Source: Pseudomonas sp. ACN8
GTDB taxonomy: Bacteria > Pseudomonadota > Gammaproteobacteria > Pseudomonadales > Pseudomonadaceae
DNA length: 64,000 nucleotides
Direction of reading: 5' to 3'
Assembly (NCBI RefSeq): GCF_002303925.1
Contig: NZ_MRCS01000029.1
Location: 24,179 to 88,178, forward strand
The position numbers and the translations under genes were made by a program. How positions within the stretch are numbered: the stretch's first letter is position 1; every line of letters starts with the position of its first letter. The notes under the pieces are model-generated. The model was not told the origin of the DNA and made no database searches. It saw only the letters and a list, made by a program, of their open reading frames with translations. Below are positions 1 through 8,217 of the stretch, one piece after another.

Positions 1-466
1 CGAATTCGGGAGCCACGGCCTTCAATCGGCCATCCGTTTGAGCGGCCCGAATCCATACTGTCAGCCCTTCTTCGCGTTCGCCCATTCGCGCCACCATATC
101 CTGCGCCCGCTCCGGGGAATGAATCGTCGCCGCTATCGCCACCCGCGCCAGGTCGAGAAAATTGTCATCGCCCAACATTTGCAGCTTGGCCATCAGCAAC
201 CCGCGCAATTGCTCGCGCAACGGCAGGTCGGGGCTGTAGGTCGCTTCCTGTTCTGCCGTCACCCGGATCCATAACTGATTGAGGATCTCGGCGAACAACT
301 CTTCCTTGCTGGGAAAGTGGTTGTACACCGTGCGCTTCGACACACCGGCAGTGGCAGCAATCTTGTCCATGCTGGTGATCTCGAAACCGTTTTCACGGAA
401 TTCGTTGATCGCGGCTTGAATGATCGCTTGGCGTTTTCGGTCGGTGAGGCGCTGAGGAGCTGTCAT
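1..466 (-). CDS. TetR-family transcriptional regulator (C-terminus beyond the window)
   Basis: The minus-strand frame opens at ATG 466 and is still open at base 1, giving about 155 visible residues. The N-terminal 60 residues are a typical TetR helix-turn-helix: an arginine/lysine-rich helix (RLTDRKRQAIIQAA), then ITSMDKIAATAGVSKRTVYNHF and a KEELF motif. The remainder is the start of the variable helical ligand and dimerisation domain, so the inducer cannot be told. It is divergent from the MBL-fold gene at 683, and the palindrome at 546-561 lies between them. The usual TetR arrangement would be repression of itself and the divergent gene, which is inferred here. Confidence 0.9.
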   Translation of the reverse strand, partial: MTAPQRLTDRKRQAIIQAAINEFRENGFEITSMDKIAATAGVSKRTVYNHFPSKEELFAEILNQLWIRVTAEQEATYSPDLPLREQLRGLLMAKLQMLGDDNFLDLARVAIAATIHSPERAQDMVARMGEREEGLTVWIRAAQTDGRLKAVAPEF

Positions 467-545
467 AAATACGCTTCGGCAGGGGAGAAGGGTGGAATTA
501 CACTCAGCAGTTTACTTGTCATCGACTTTGATGCAACCTAGAAAC

Positions 546-561
546 TACACTGTGCAGTGTA
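546..561. promoter_or_regulatory. Palindromic operator candidate for the TetR regulator
   Basis: TACACTG-TG-CAGTGTA is a perfect inverted repeat with 7-base arms. It lies in the divergent intergenic region between the tetR start (466) and the MBL gene start (683). A degenerate second copy (TACACT...CAGTTTA) lies at about 499-514. Size, symmetry and position fit a TetR dimer site. Binding is inferred. Confidence 0.6.
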
Positions 562-682
562 ATGTTCTGTTAACCCTGCCCAGCAAAAATAGAAAGTCCG
601 GCTGATGCGTGCGTGCTTTGGCCATTTATCGTCCCAAAACGGAAAGTCGCGTGATGCGCGGTTTTTCTGGAGTCATTCAGTC

Positions 683-1738
683 ATGGCCAATTCAAACTCC
701 CCGGTGGACAACGCCTCCACACCTGAAGCATCCCGACAGGCTCAAGGGCAGTATCAAAACTTCACGCCGGTTCAACGTTTAAGCTTTGGCAAAACCATGG
801 GCATCCTGTGGAGCGTGCTGTTCCACAAGCCGCAAAACACCCGCCCGAGTGCGCCCGTCCCGGTGCAAGCCCTGACTCAAGCCGCGCTGATCGCAGCGCC
901 GAACCACAGTGTCTATCGCCTGGGCCACTCCACGGTGCTGCTCAAGCTGCGCGACAAGTTCTGGATCACCGACCCGGTCTTCGCCGAGCGTGCCTCGCCC
1001 GTGCAATGGGCCGGACCCAAGCGTTTTCACCAGCCACCGATCAGCCTGGAAGAATTGCCACCGATTGAAGCGGTGATCCTGTCCCACGACCACTACGACC
1101 ACCTGGATCATCAGGCCGTGCTCAAGCTTGCGGACAAGACCAAACATTTCCTGACCCCACTGGGCGTAGGCGACACCCTGATCAAATGGGGTATCGACGC
1201 CAGCAAAGTCCGCCAATTGGATTGGTGGCAAGGCACGGAAGTCGATGGCATCCAGTTCATCGCCACCCCGTCGCAACACTTTTCCGGCCGTGGCCTGTTC
1301 GACAGCAACAGCACCCTCTGGGCCTCGTGGGTGATGATCGATGGCGACACACGCCTCTTCTTCAGCGGCGACAGCGGCTACTTCGACGGCTTCAAACGCA
1401 TCGGCGAACAGTACGGCCCATTCGACCTGACCCTGATGGAAACCGGTGCCTACAACGTCGACTGGCCGCACGTGCACATGCAACCCGAACAAACCCTGCA
1501 AGCCCACCTCGACCTCAAGGGCCGTTGGCTACTGCCGATCCACAACGGCACCTTCGACCTGTCGATGCACGCCTGGTACGAACCCTTCGACCGCATCCTG
1601 GCCCTGGCCTGGGAACGCAATGTATCGATCACCACACCGCAGATGGGCGAGGCGTTCAACTTGATGCATCCGCAGCGTGGTGGGGCGTGGTGGCTGGCGG
1701 TGGAAGGGGAGTGTGAGCGGGTGGTGCAGAACGCGTAG
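683..1738 (+). CDS. MBL-fold metal-dependent hydrolase (NAPE-PLD/UlaG-like)
   Basis: A 351-residue protein with the metallo-beta-lactamase dinuclear metal motif HDHYDH at residues 135-140, preceded by the usual strand EAVILS. Later metal-ligand positions are visible as SQHFSGR, FFSGDSGY and the C-terminal LPIHNGTFDLS. The overall pattern resembles NAPE-hydrolysing phospholipase D-like and UlaG-like hydrolases, a group with mostly unknown bacterial substrates. The frame is open from 605, but the ATG at 683 has a GGAG about 10 bases upstream and begins the conserved-looking part. It is divergent from the tetR gene and probably under its control. No signal peptide is evident, so a cytoplasmic location is likely. 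Confidence 0.85.
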   Translation: MANSNSPVDNASTPEASRQAQGQYQNFTPVQRLSFGKTMGILWSVLFHKPQNTRPSAPVPVQALTQAALIAAPNHSVYRLGHSTVLLKLRDKFWITDPVFAERASPVQWAGPKRFHQPPISLEELPPIEAVILSHDHYDHLDHQAVLKLADKTKHFLTPLGVGDTLIKWGIDASKVRQLDWWQGTEVDGIQFIATPSQHFSGRGLFDSNSTLWASWVMIDGDTRLFFSGDSGYFDGFKRIGEQYGPFDLTLMETGAYNVDWPHVHMQPEQTLQAHLDLKGRWLLPIHNGTFDLSMHAWYEPFDRILALAWERNVSITTPQMGEAFNLMHPQRGGAWWLAVEGECERVVQNA

Positions 1739-1761
1739 AGCAATTAGCTGAGTTGTAGAGC

Positions 1762-2082
1762 TCAGCTAAAAACCACGTCAATTCGGCCTTCTTTGCGTGA
1801 GCGCGGGGCCGACTTGACCACGATTTGCACATCACGCCCGAGAAGTAACAGGCAATCCATCATCTTGGCCTCACTTATCCCACGAAACTTTCCGCGCAAC
1901 ATTTCGGAAAGCTTGGGCTGTGACAGACCTAAAATTTCGGACGCCTGAACCTGGGTCAAATGGCGAGCCTTGATGATTTCGCCTATTTTTGCGGCCAATT
2001 GGGATTTGACTCGCATTTCATTGGCGTTCGGTGTCCCGAGGTCTTCGTAGACGTTGCCACTGCTTTCTTCGATTTCAATCAT
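1762..2082 (-). CDS. XRE/HigA-type antitoxin
   Basis: A 106-residue protein with a helix-turn-helix at about residues 30-70: a leading helix (AAKIGEIIKARHLTQVQAS), EILGLSQPKLSEMLRGKFRG, then the C-terminal segment typical of HigA-2-like antitoxins (GRDVQIVV). Its ATG overlaps the last 8 bases of the toxin gene, so toxin comes first and antitoxin second, as in HigBA and RelE-like host-inhibition pairs. Expected role: neutralise the toxin and repress the pair's promoter upstream of 2437. A type II toxin-antitoxin assignment is strong from order, overlap, sizes and families. Activity is not shown. Confidence 0.85.
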   Translation of the reverse strand: MIEIEESSGNVYEDLGTPNANEMRVKSQLAAKIGEIIKARHLTQVQASEILGLSQPKLSEMLRGKFRGISEAKMMDCLLLLGRDVQIVVKSAPRSRKEGRIDVVFS

Positions 2083-2437
2083 GTCCTGATCCTTTTGCGT
2101 GTTCCTGCGCCGCTTGAAGTCTCTTCCTGATCAAATCGATGTCGCACTGCGCGGTTTTGATTCCCGTGGTCGACTTTTTCTGAAAACAGTGCAGAACATA
2201 GACAGCATTGCCAAAACGAACGGTATAAACGGCGCGATAGGTGTTCGTATCGAAGTCCTCAATCAACTCAAGGACTCCGGCACCACCAAAGCCTTTTAGT
2301 GGTTTTGCATCTAGGTGCTTCTTGTTGCTTTGGGCCAGATCAAGCGCGTGGCCAAAAACGTCCTGTACATCTGCGGGCATCTGCTTGAGATCTTTTTTGC
2401 TGCTGCTAACCCACAGGAGTGGCTTCCTTGTACTCAT
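2075..2437 (-). CDS. RelE/HigB-family toxin (Gp49-like)
   Basis: A 120-residue protein with the HigB/Gp49 signature: an N-terminal strand and helix (LWVSSSKKDLKQMPADVQ), AKPLKGFGGAGVLELIEDFDTNTYRAVYTV, then FGNAVYVLHCFQKKSTTGIKT. In this family the C-terminal lysine-rich segment belongs to the mRNA-interferase active site acting on translated mRNA at the ribosome. That activity is family knowledge and is not demonstrated here. It is the first gene of the two-gene operon with the antitoxin at 1762-2082. No transposase or integrase is adjacent. Confidence 0.85.
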   Translation of the reverse strand: MSTRKPLLWVSSSKKDLKQMPADVQDVFGHALDLAQSNKKHLDAKPLKGFGGAGVLELIEDFDTNTYRAVYTVRFGNAVYVLHCFQKKSTTGIKTAQCDIDLIRKRLQAAQEHAKGSGHD

Positions 2438-2483
2438 GTGAAAATATACCTAAATGGGGATAATCGTCAATCGATGAGTTGGC

Positions 2484-2801
2484 TCACTCCACCATCGCAA
2501 AATCCGCCCGCCCAACCGGATTCGGCGTCGACCCTCTCACATTCATCCCTCGACCCGGCGCAAACCCCGGGAAGAACACCAACCCCTCCGACTCGAACCG
2601 ATAGGCCAGAGCCAGGCGCGTGACATCCAGCACCTCCTGTCGCGCCTCGAAGCGTTGAATGGCCTCCGCCGAAACCCGGGATTCCCGCGACAGCTCTTGC
2701 ACACTCCAGCCCAGCATCGCTCGGGCCTGGGCGCAGTGGGCCGGGGTGAATTGGAAGAGGGCGATACGTTCCAGGGTGATTTTCATCGCTTGAGAGGCCA
2801 T
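2484..2801 (-). CDS. Small XRE-like helix-turn-helix regulator
   Basis: A 105-residue protein. Residues about 20-60 (FTPAHCAQARAMLGWSVQEL, then SRESRVSAEAIQRFEARQ) form a lambda-repressor-type helix-turn-helix. The C-terminal 40 residues (ESEGLVFFPGFAPGRGMNVR) match the short tail found in many stand-alone proteobacterial XRE regulators, which often includes a motif of the type GVxFxxxGxGVR. The start at 2801 has GGAG six bases upstream. There is no partner gene in the same operon, so its target is unknown. It may autoregulate. Confidence 0.75.
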   Translation of the reverse strand: MASQAMKITLERIALFQFTPAHCAQARAMLGWSVQELSRESRVSAEAIQRFEARQEVLDVTRLALAYRFESEGLVFFPGFAPGRGMNVRGSTPNPVGRADFAMVE

Positions 2802-3044
2802 GGTGTTCTCCGGGCTCGAGAGTGTTGGTCAAAATATACTGTGTTTTTGTACAGTTGTTTTGGGCCCGGATCAAATTCATTTTTTAATTTTTCTTTTCAG
2901 CCAGACGAACGGTAACTGTCTCGGTGCGAGGGGAAACTGTCGAAGTCGCCAGCGAATCACCACTCGATTCCGGGGTTGGTAAAGGCGGTTTTTTTCGCAA
3001 GAATAGCGCTTCACACTGTTCAGGTTTTCACGCAGGAGAATCTC

Positions 3045-3413
3045 ATGCCGATCCTCGAAAGCGACTGGAAGAAGTTCAAGGAGCTGCGCAAGATTGCGCT
3101 CGACCGTTTCTGCCTAGGTGTTCTTGCCGATGCCAAGGCGATTGCGCAACATGATGCGTTGTCGGCTCATGCTCGCTACGGGATGCTTTACGGCATGATC
3201 CATGATCGAAACAAGGACATGGCCCAGGCGTTTGACTACAACAGCCAATCCCGTTCAAGTGCGCTCCGGGGCTTGTGGCTGATGGTCATGCATGACTTGC
3301 TGACCGAGGCAGAGTTATCGGTTCTCAGCGAAGGTGCGCTGAGATACATTGCCGAGGTTGTTCGCCAGCCCTACGAACTTGAATGGGTCGATGAGATCGT
3401 CCCGCAGGACTGA
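3045..3413 (+). CDS. Conserved-looking hypothetical protein (122 aa)
   Basis: The frame is open from 2976, but the ATG at 3045 is preceded by AGGAG at 7-11 bases, so translation should start MPILESDWKKF. The protein is helical and soluble, with no signal peptide, membrane segment or metal motif visible. Some small Pseudomonas proteins of this type carry a loose peptide-chain-release-factor label, but no GGQ motif is present, so I do not assign that function. It ends 24 bases before the next gene on the same strand, so the two may form an operon. Confidence 0.65.
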   Translation: MPILESDWKKFKELRKIALDRFCLGVLADAKAIAQHDALSAHARYGMLYGMIHDRNKDMAQAFDYNSQSRSSALRGLWLMVMHDLLTEAELSVLSEGALRYIAEVVRQPYELEWVDEIVPQD

Positions 3414-3437
3414 CCAACCTTTACCAGAGAACCAGGG

Positions 3438-4127
3438 ATGCTGATTTTCAATTGCACCGAAGCGGCCAGTAAATTCTTCAGTCGTGTGCACAAGGGCAAA
3501 AAAATCACGAGGGTGGAAAGTCCACCATCACCCGTCATTGAAGACGATGAGCCTGATGAGTCCGCCGAACAGTGGCTGGTCCACGCCGTCACTGTTCAAC
3601 GCAAACATGTGCTGTTCGCCATCCACATCCCGACTCGTTACTGCATGATCTTCGCCGATGCAAAAAAGGCCGACGTCGAGGGGTTTGTTCGACGTTTTGC
3701 TGATCGCTGGATTAGCGGTCTGATACGCCATGCAGGGCAGTTCGACATCCTTCAGTGGGTCGATGACGAGCCGATGATGGAACGTTTTCAAGAAAGCTGC
3801 GGCCAGTTCACTCTGTACCGGCGCAGCCATCGCAGCGCGCAAAAACACATCGATGAAATCGCCTGGATTTTTCAGGATGTAGCCGCTGAGCGGGGCTCTT
3901 TACCGCCTGACGAGTTTTCGGCAGAGCGCTTCGACGGCGAAATGAATGACTACCCAAGAAATAGCAAAGGCCATAAAGACTATTTCTACCCGGATTCGGA
4001 AATGATGGCTCACTGGTTACGTCGATACTGCGGCCTAGACGCAACAGGCATCCTGACTGCACTGGATCGACGCATGGAGGTGAAACGGGAGATCTGGGCA
4101 TTGCAAAGGCAACTCGACGCACAATGA
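3438..4127 (+). CDS. Hypothetical protein (229 aa)
   Basis: A soluble 229-residue protein of unknown function in a frame with normal Pseudomonas codon use. An AGAG lies about eight bases upstream of the ATG. The sequence is rich in charged and aromatic residues (WIFQDVAAERGSLPPDEF; DYFYPDSEMMAHWLRRYCGL) and has no recognised catalytic motif, signal peptide or membrane helix. It follows the 122-residue gene by 24 bases on the same strand, so co-transcription is likely. Neither gene is recognised, and nothing nearby indicates their role. Confidence 0.6.
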   Translation: MLIFNCTEAASKFFSRVHKGKKITRVESPPSPVIEDDEPDESAEQWLVHAVTVQRKHVLFAIHIPTRYCMIFADAKKADVEGFVRRFADRWISGLIRHAGQFDILQWVDDEPMMERFQESCGQFTLYRRSHRSAQKHIDEIAWIFQDVAAERGSLPPDEFSAERFDGEMNDYPRNSKGHKDYFYPDSEMMAHWLRRYCGLDATGILTALDRRMEVKREIWALQRQLDAQ

Positions 4128-4146
4128 ACCAACGCTGCGTTTCGTA

Positions 4147-5112
4147 TTACTTGCCCGCCAACCCCGGCGCTTCCCGCACGATAAAGTGATCCAGATTCTC
4201 GATGTTGGCACTGAACACCCCGAACGTCTGCTCGGGTTTTTTCTTGCTCGGCACCTGCTTCAACTCGGGCGTCACCCCATAAAAAAAGCAGTACAACTCC
4301 CGACCACTCTCGATGGCGTGCTTGATCTCCTCCAGGAAAGCCTTGCGCTTGCGGTAGCTGTCGATGAGTTTCTTGCTCAGGTAGACATTGACCGAGTAAG
4401 GCTTCTTCTCGAACCAGACCTTTTTCTCGAAGTCGATGCGAAAGCTCTGGGTGTAGTCCTTGATCTCCTTGACCTTGCCCCAGTAAATCAGCCCCTTGTT
4501 GTCTTGCAGATACTCGATCTTCTTGAAAAACGACCCGTAAGGCGCGGTGTGCTCGCCAATTTTCAGCGGCACGCGCTTGAGCAAATCCTTGTCGTCGAAG
4601 TTCGACACGAAACACTCCACCGGATGGGCGAAGACGCTGGTCTTGTCCGGGGCCGACTCCCTGCTCGGTTGCTCAACATGACTAGCCGCCTTGGGCGCCA
4701 ATGGCTCATCCCGAACCACATCGGCAATCACCACCGGGCTGGACGACTTACGCACATACTCCCGCCGGGTCAGTAACAATTCCGACGGGAAATGTTCCTC
4801 GCGACTGTCATCCGTTTCCGCCTCATCCGCGCCCGACGCCGGCGTCTTCACGCTGACATAAGGGCAGCCCTCGACATGCCGTGTACTCGGCAAGTTCTTG
4901 AAGTGCGGCGTGCGCACGTAATTCACATTCTTGGCGTTGAACGTGCCCAACTCATTGGCTGCATCGAACGCCAGGCGACAGGCATCGTTGGGGCACTGGA
5001 AGTGTTCCCTGGCGGAGTCGAAATCCATCGTCTCGTCGAAATTCAGATCCCGAACGTCGTAGATCGACAACTTGTCGTTGAGGCTGAGGCAGTAGGCGAG
5101 GTCGAATTTCAT
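4147..5112 (-). CDS. Hypothetical protein with CoiA-like N-terminal zinc-binding pattern
   Basis: About 321 residues if started at the internal ATG 5112 (MKFDLAYCLSLN). The frame is open to 5208, but that extension looks non-coding. Near the N-terminus the spacing of CPNDACRLAF, then HFKNLPSTRHVEGCPY gives Cys-x4-Cys ... His-x7-His-x3-Cys. This resembles the zinc-binding segment at the start of competence CoiA-like nucleases. The remaining 200 residues have no PD-(D/E)xK pattern I can recognise. A putative middle linker (about residues 90-150) is rich in Glu, Asp and Ser. The function is unknown and the zinc proposal is inference. Confidence 0.6.
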   Translation of the reverse strand: MKFDLAYCLSLNDKLSIYDVRDLNFDETMDFDSAREHFQCPNDACRLAFDAANELGTFNAKNVNYVRTPHFKNLPSTRHVEGCPYVSVKTPASGADEAETDDSREEHFPSELLLTRREYVRKSSSPVVIADVVRDEPLAPKAASHVEQPSRESAPDKTSVFAHPVECFVSNFDDKDLLKRVPLKIGEHTAPYGSFFKKIEYLQDNKGLIYWGKVKEIKDYTQSFRIDFEKKVWFEKKPYSVNVYLSKKLIDSYRKRKAFLEEIKHAIESGRELYCFFYGVTPELKQVPSKKKPEQTFGVFSANIENLDHFIVREAPGLAGK

Positions 5113-5233
5113 GTCGGGTTCCAAGTCCTTTAGGTGACCAGCTTCCAGTGATGGCGCATTCGAAGCAATAGCTACACTCAGATCACCTCGATATCGCCGA
5201 GCCTGCACAGCCCATCAACGAGGGAGTGCTCCA

Positions 5234-5349
5234 CTGTAGGAGCGGGCCTGCTCGCGATGGTCGTTAACGATTACGCGTGTTTACAGGTTAAACGCAGCGC
5301 TCTTGAGTCCATCGTCGGATCGCCGCCCGGAGCAAGCTCGTTCCTACAG
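5234..5349. repeat. REP doublet (inverted pair)
   Basis: Two copies of the Pseudomonas REP palindrome (CTGTAGGAGCGGGCCTGCTC ... GAGCAAGCTCGTTCCTACAG) face each other about 70 bases apart. Such inverted pairs (REPINs) are mobilised by RAYT transposases in this genus. No RAYT gene is in the window. Confidence 0.85.
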
Positions 5350-5387
5350 TTTTTAAATGAACAGCATTACATCAACGAGGGCGGTTC

Positions 5388-7178
5388 ATGAGCCATTCAG
5401 ACGCTTCGCCCCCTCTCCCGGAACCGGGCCGCATAGCCCGCCGCGATGAACAGACCGGTTGGCGCCGCTGGCTACCGGGGCTGGGCATGCTGCGCGAATA
5501 CCAACCGGCATGGTTGCGCAACGACATCGTGGCCGGCCTGGTGCTGACCACGATGCTGGTACCCGTCGGTATCGCCTATGCGGTGGCCTCGGGCGTGCCC
5601 GGCATCTATGGCCTCTACGCGACCATCGTTCCGCTGCTGGCCTATGCCTTGTTCGGCCCCAGCCGAATTCTGGTGATGGGCCCGGATTCCTCCCTGGTGA
5701 CCGTCATCCTTGCTGTCATCATTCCACTCTCCGGCGGCGACCCGCAGCGTGCCGTCGCCCTGGCGGGGATGATGGCGATCGTCTCGGGAGCGGTGTGCAT
5801 CCTGGCCGGTATCGCGCGTCTGGGTTTTATCACCGAGCTGCTGTCCAAACCGATCCGCTACGGCTACATGAACGGCATCGCACTGACCGTATTAATCAGC
5901 CAGTTGCCCAAGCTGTTCGGTTTTTCGATTGAACCCGACGGCCCATTGAGAAACATAGGGGCCATCGCCTCAGCGGTGATGGAAGGAAAGGTCAACTGGA
6001 CCACCTTCACGGTGGGCGGGCTCACCCTGGCGGCGATCCTGCTGCTCAAACGATGGCCGCGACTGCCGGGCATCCTGATCGCCGTGGCAGGCGCGACAGT
6101 CGCCGTGGGCGTACTCGACCTGGCGACACGCGCCGGCGTGTCGGTCCTCGGTTCGCTCCCCCAAGGCTTGCCCGGTTTCGCCATCCCCTGGATCACCCGC
6201 GCCGACATCGTCCCGGTGGTGATCGGCGGGTGCGCCGTGGCACTGGTCTCGTTCGCCGACACCAGCGTGCTCTCCCGTGTCTACGCGGCGCGGACCCGAA
6301 CCTACGTCAACCCGAACCAGGAAATGCTGGGCCTCGGCATCGCCAATCTCGCAGCCGGTTTCTTCCAGGGCTTCCCGATCAGCAGCAGCTCGTCACGCAC
6401 ACCCGTGGCCGAAGCCGCCGGAGCCAAAACCCAAATGACCGGCGTCGTCGGCGCACTGGCGGTGGCCTTGCTGCTGGTGGTGGCGCCGGACCTGCTGCAA
6501 CATCTACCGTCCAGCGCCCTGGCGGCCGTCGTGATCGCCTCGGCCATTGGCCTGATCGAGATCGCCGACCTGCGCCGGATCTATCGCATCCAGCGCTGGG
6601 AGTGCGGGCTGTCGATTGTCTGTACGGTCGGCGTGGCCGTGTTCGGCGCGATCGAGGGCATCGGCCTGGCCATCGTGATTGCCGTCATCGAGTTCCTCTG
6701 GGACGGCTGGCGCCCGTACTCCGCGGTATTGGGCCGCGCCGACGGGGTCAAGGGCTACCACGACATCAAACGCTACCCCGACGCGCGCCTGATCCCCGGC
6801 CTGGTCCTGTTTCGCTGGGATGCGCCCTTGTTCTTCGCCAACGCCGAACTGTTCAGCGACCGAGCGCTGGACGCCGTGGCTGCATCGCCCACACCCGTGC
6901 GCAGACTGGTGGTCGCCGCAGAGCCGGTCACCAGTGTCGACGTGACGTCTGCCGACATGTTGGCCGAACTGGGCGACACGTTGCATGCGGCGGGTATCGA
7001 GTTGTGCATTGCCGAGATGAAGGACCCGGTGAAGGACAAACTGAAGCGGTTTGGGTTGTTTGCACGGCTGGGGGAGACGGCGTTTTTTCCTACGATTGGG
7101 ACGGCGGTGGATAGTTATGTGGCGAATTATCGGGTGGATTATGTGGAGGGGGATGAAGGAGGGGAGGTGGGGCGTTGA
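5388..7178 (+). CDS. SulP-family inorganic anion transporter with STAS domain
   Basis: A 596-residue inner-membrane protein. The N-terminal two-thirds carries the SulP signature (LRNDIVAGLVLTTMLVPVGI and YGLYATIVPLLAYALFGPSR) followed by about 10-12 hydrophobic segments. The C-terminal 130 residues form a cytoplasmic STAS domain (IPGLVLFRWDAPLFFANAEL onward, including VVAAEPVTSVDVTSADML). SulP proteins carry sulfate, bicarbonate, dicarboxylates or other anions, and the substrate cannot be read from sequence. GAGG lies about eight bases before the ATG at 5388. The gene appears monocistronic, flanked by REP doublets on both sides. Confidence 0.93.
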   Translation: MSHSDASPPLPEPGRIARRDEQTGWRRWLPGLGMLREYQPAWLRNDIVAGLVLTTMLVPVGIAYAVASGVPGIYGLYATIVPLLAYALFGPSRILVMGPDSSLVTVILAVIIPLSGGDPQRAVALAGMMAIVSGAVCILAGIARLGFITELLSKPIRYGYMNGIALTVLISQLPKLFGFSIEPDGPLRNIGAIASAVMEGKVNWTTFTVGGLTLAAILLLKRWPRLPGILIAVAGATVAVGVLDLATRAGVSVLGSLPQGLPGFAIPWITRADIVPVVIGGCAVALVSFADTSVLSRVYAARTRTYVNPNQEMLGLGIANLAAGFFQGFPISSSSSRTPVAEAAGAKTQMTGVVGALAVALLLVVAPDLLQHLPSSALAAVVIASAIGLIEIADLRRIYRIQRWECGLSIVCTVGVAVFGAIEGIGLAIVIAVIEFLWDGWRPYSAVLGRADGVKGYHDIKRYPDARLIPGLVLFRWDAPLFFANAELFSDRALDAVAASPTPVRRLVVAAEPVTSVDVTSADMLAELGDTLHAAGIELCIAEMKDPVKDKLKRFGLFARLGETAFFPTIGTAVDSYVANYRVDYVEGDEGGEVGR

Positions 7179-7223
7179 GCCTGGCTGGCAGCCCTTGCAC
7201 CGATTTGGCAGACAAACACCTTA

Positions 7224-7370
7224 CTGTGGCGAGGGAGCTTGCTCCCGCTGGGCTGCGAAGCGGCCCCAACTCAGCAAACGCGATCAATCAGACGGAGCAC
7301 GTAACTTGCTGGGCGACTGCTCCGCAGCCGAGCGGGACGGTGCGGCGATCCGACAAGCTCCCTCGCCACA
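7224..7370. repeat. REP doublet of a divergent subfamily
   Basis: An inverted pair with outer ends TGTGGCGAGGGAGCTTGCTC and GAGCAAGCTCCCTCGCCACA-like sequences, about 90 bases apart. The stem (GGCGAGGGAGC) differs from the TAGGAGCGAGC stem of the other doublets, so it belongs to a separate REP subfamily. It lies downstream of the SulP gene and marks the left edge of the REP-free block 7388-10880. Confidence 0.8.
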
Positions 7371-7387
7371 AAATCCAGCTTGACCGA

Positions 7388-8101
7388 CTATTCAGGAATC
7401 AATCGTCCAACCTTTTCATAAAGCAACGCTGTGAACTCATCCCGATCACTCGAATGGTGACAACGCCGATGACAGTTCGGGCACAGCGCTACAGCATTGC
7501 TCGGACGGTCTGAGCCTTCCTGTGCCAAATGCTTAACGTGGTGAACCTCAAGAAACGGACTGCCGGACTTTTCAAACGGAGCAGGCTCGCCACAGCCTTC
7601 GCATTTACCTTTAGCCTGCTGGCGAACCCACGCTCTCACTTCCGGATCACGAACATACGACTTTCCGCTGGACTGAGTTTGCTCTGGTTTCTCAATCCCC
7701 TTTGGCTCGACTTTAATCGGTTGTCGCTCAAGCTTTGCAGCTCGTTGCTCCAGCATCGCCTCGTCCGCTGTCGGGGCGAAGTCCTCGGGAGTCAAAGGGA
7801 CTGGAGCATTGAGTGCTTCACGAATGCTCTTCGCAACATTGGCGCCGACATTTTTGGCGGGTTTGTAGCCCTCAATGCGATCACGCCCGAGTTCAACCAA
7901 CACGGTAGAAATGTTCTGCATCCGAAACTCAACTGAACCTTTGGTCCGACCAGCCAAAGCACCCTCGCGCAGGACGCGATTTTCATGAGCCTTGTTGACC
8001 GCCTGACCGTTCTGCTCGCGAGAAAGCATGCTGAGATAGGCATCGACCGCAGCCTGAATCTCTACCTCACTCCAATCGCCGTTGCTCTTTTCCGTATCCA
8101 T
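7388..8101 (-). CDS. HNH endonuclease
   Basis: A 237-residue protein. The C-terminal part is an HNH nuclease with zinc cysteines: CEGCGEPAPF, then LEVHHVKHLAQEGSDRPSNA and ALCPNCHRRCHH, giving two CxxC pairs around the H-H...N...H core. The N-terminal 110 residues (WSEVEIQAAVDAYLSMLSRE; GRTKGSVEFRMQNIS) match a helical domain often found ahead of McrA-like HNH nucleases in accessory regions. It probably cuts DNA, but whether it is a restriction, defence or mobile-element enzyme is unclear. It is downstream of the BRO-N gene on the same strand, with an 8-base-arm palindrome in the 116-base gap. Confidence 0.88.
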   Translation of the reverse strand: MDTEKSNGDWSEVEIQAAVDAYLSMLSREQNGQAVNKAHENRVLREGALAGRTKGSVEFRMQNISTVLVELGRDRIEGYKPAKNVGANVAKSIREALNAPVPLTPEDFAPTADEAMLEQRAAKLERQPIKVEPKGIEKPEQTQSSGKSYVRDPEVRAWVRQQAKGKCEGCGEPAPFEKSGSPFLEVHHVKHLAQEGSDRPSNAVALCPNCHRRCHHSSDRDEFTALLYEKVGRLIPE

Positions 8102-8108
8102 ACAATCG

Positions 8109-8129
8109 CCGAGGGTTAAATACCCTCGG
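8109..8129. promoter_or_regulatory. Palindrome in the HNH leader
   Basis: CCGAGGGT-TAAAT-ACCCTCGG is a perfect inverted repeat with 8-base arms. It ends 8 bases from the HNH start codon at 8101. It could be an operator or an mRNA hairpin limiting translation. No clear Shine-Dalgarno sequence is otherwise visible for the HNH gene. Confidence 0.45.
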
Positions 8130-8217
8130 ACGATACTGAGTGGCCACTACGACTGTCTACGAAAATTCCTACACAAATAAAAGAAGGATCTCGCAAGCTG
8201 TCCTACAAGCAGGTCAC

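Noticed and set aside
2467..2880. 137-codon minus-strand frame overlapping the small XRE regulator
   Set aside because: Gly/Arg-rich shadow of the regulator, which has the better start and a recognisable helix-turn-helix.
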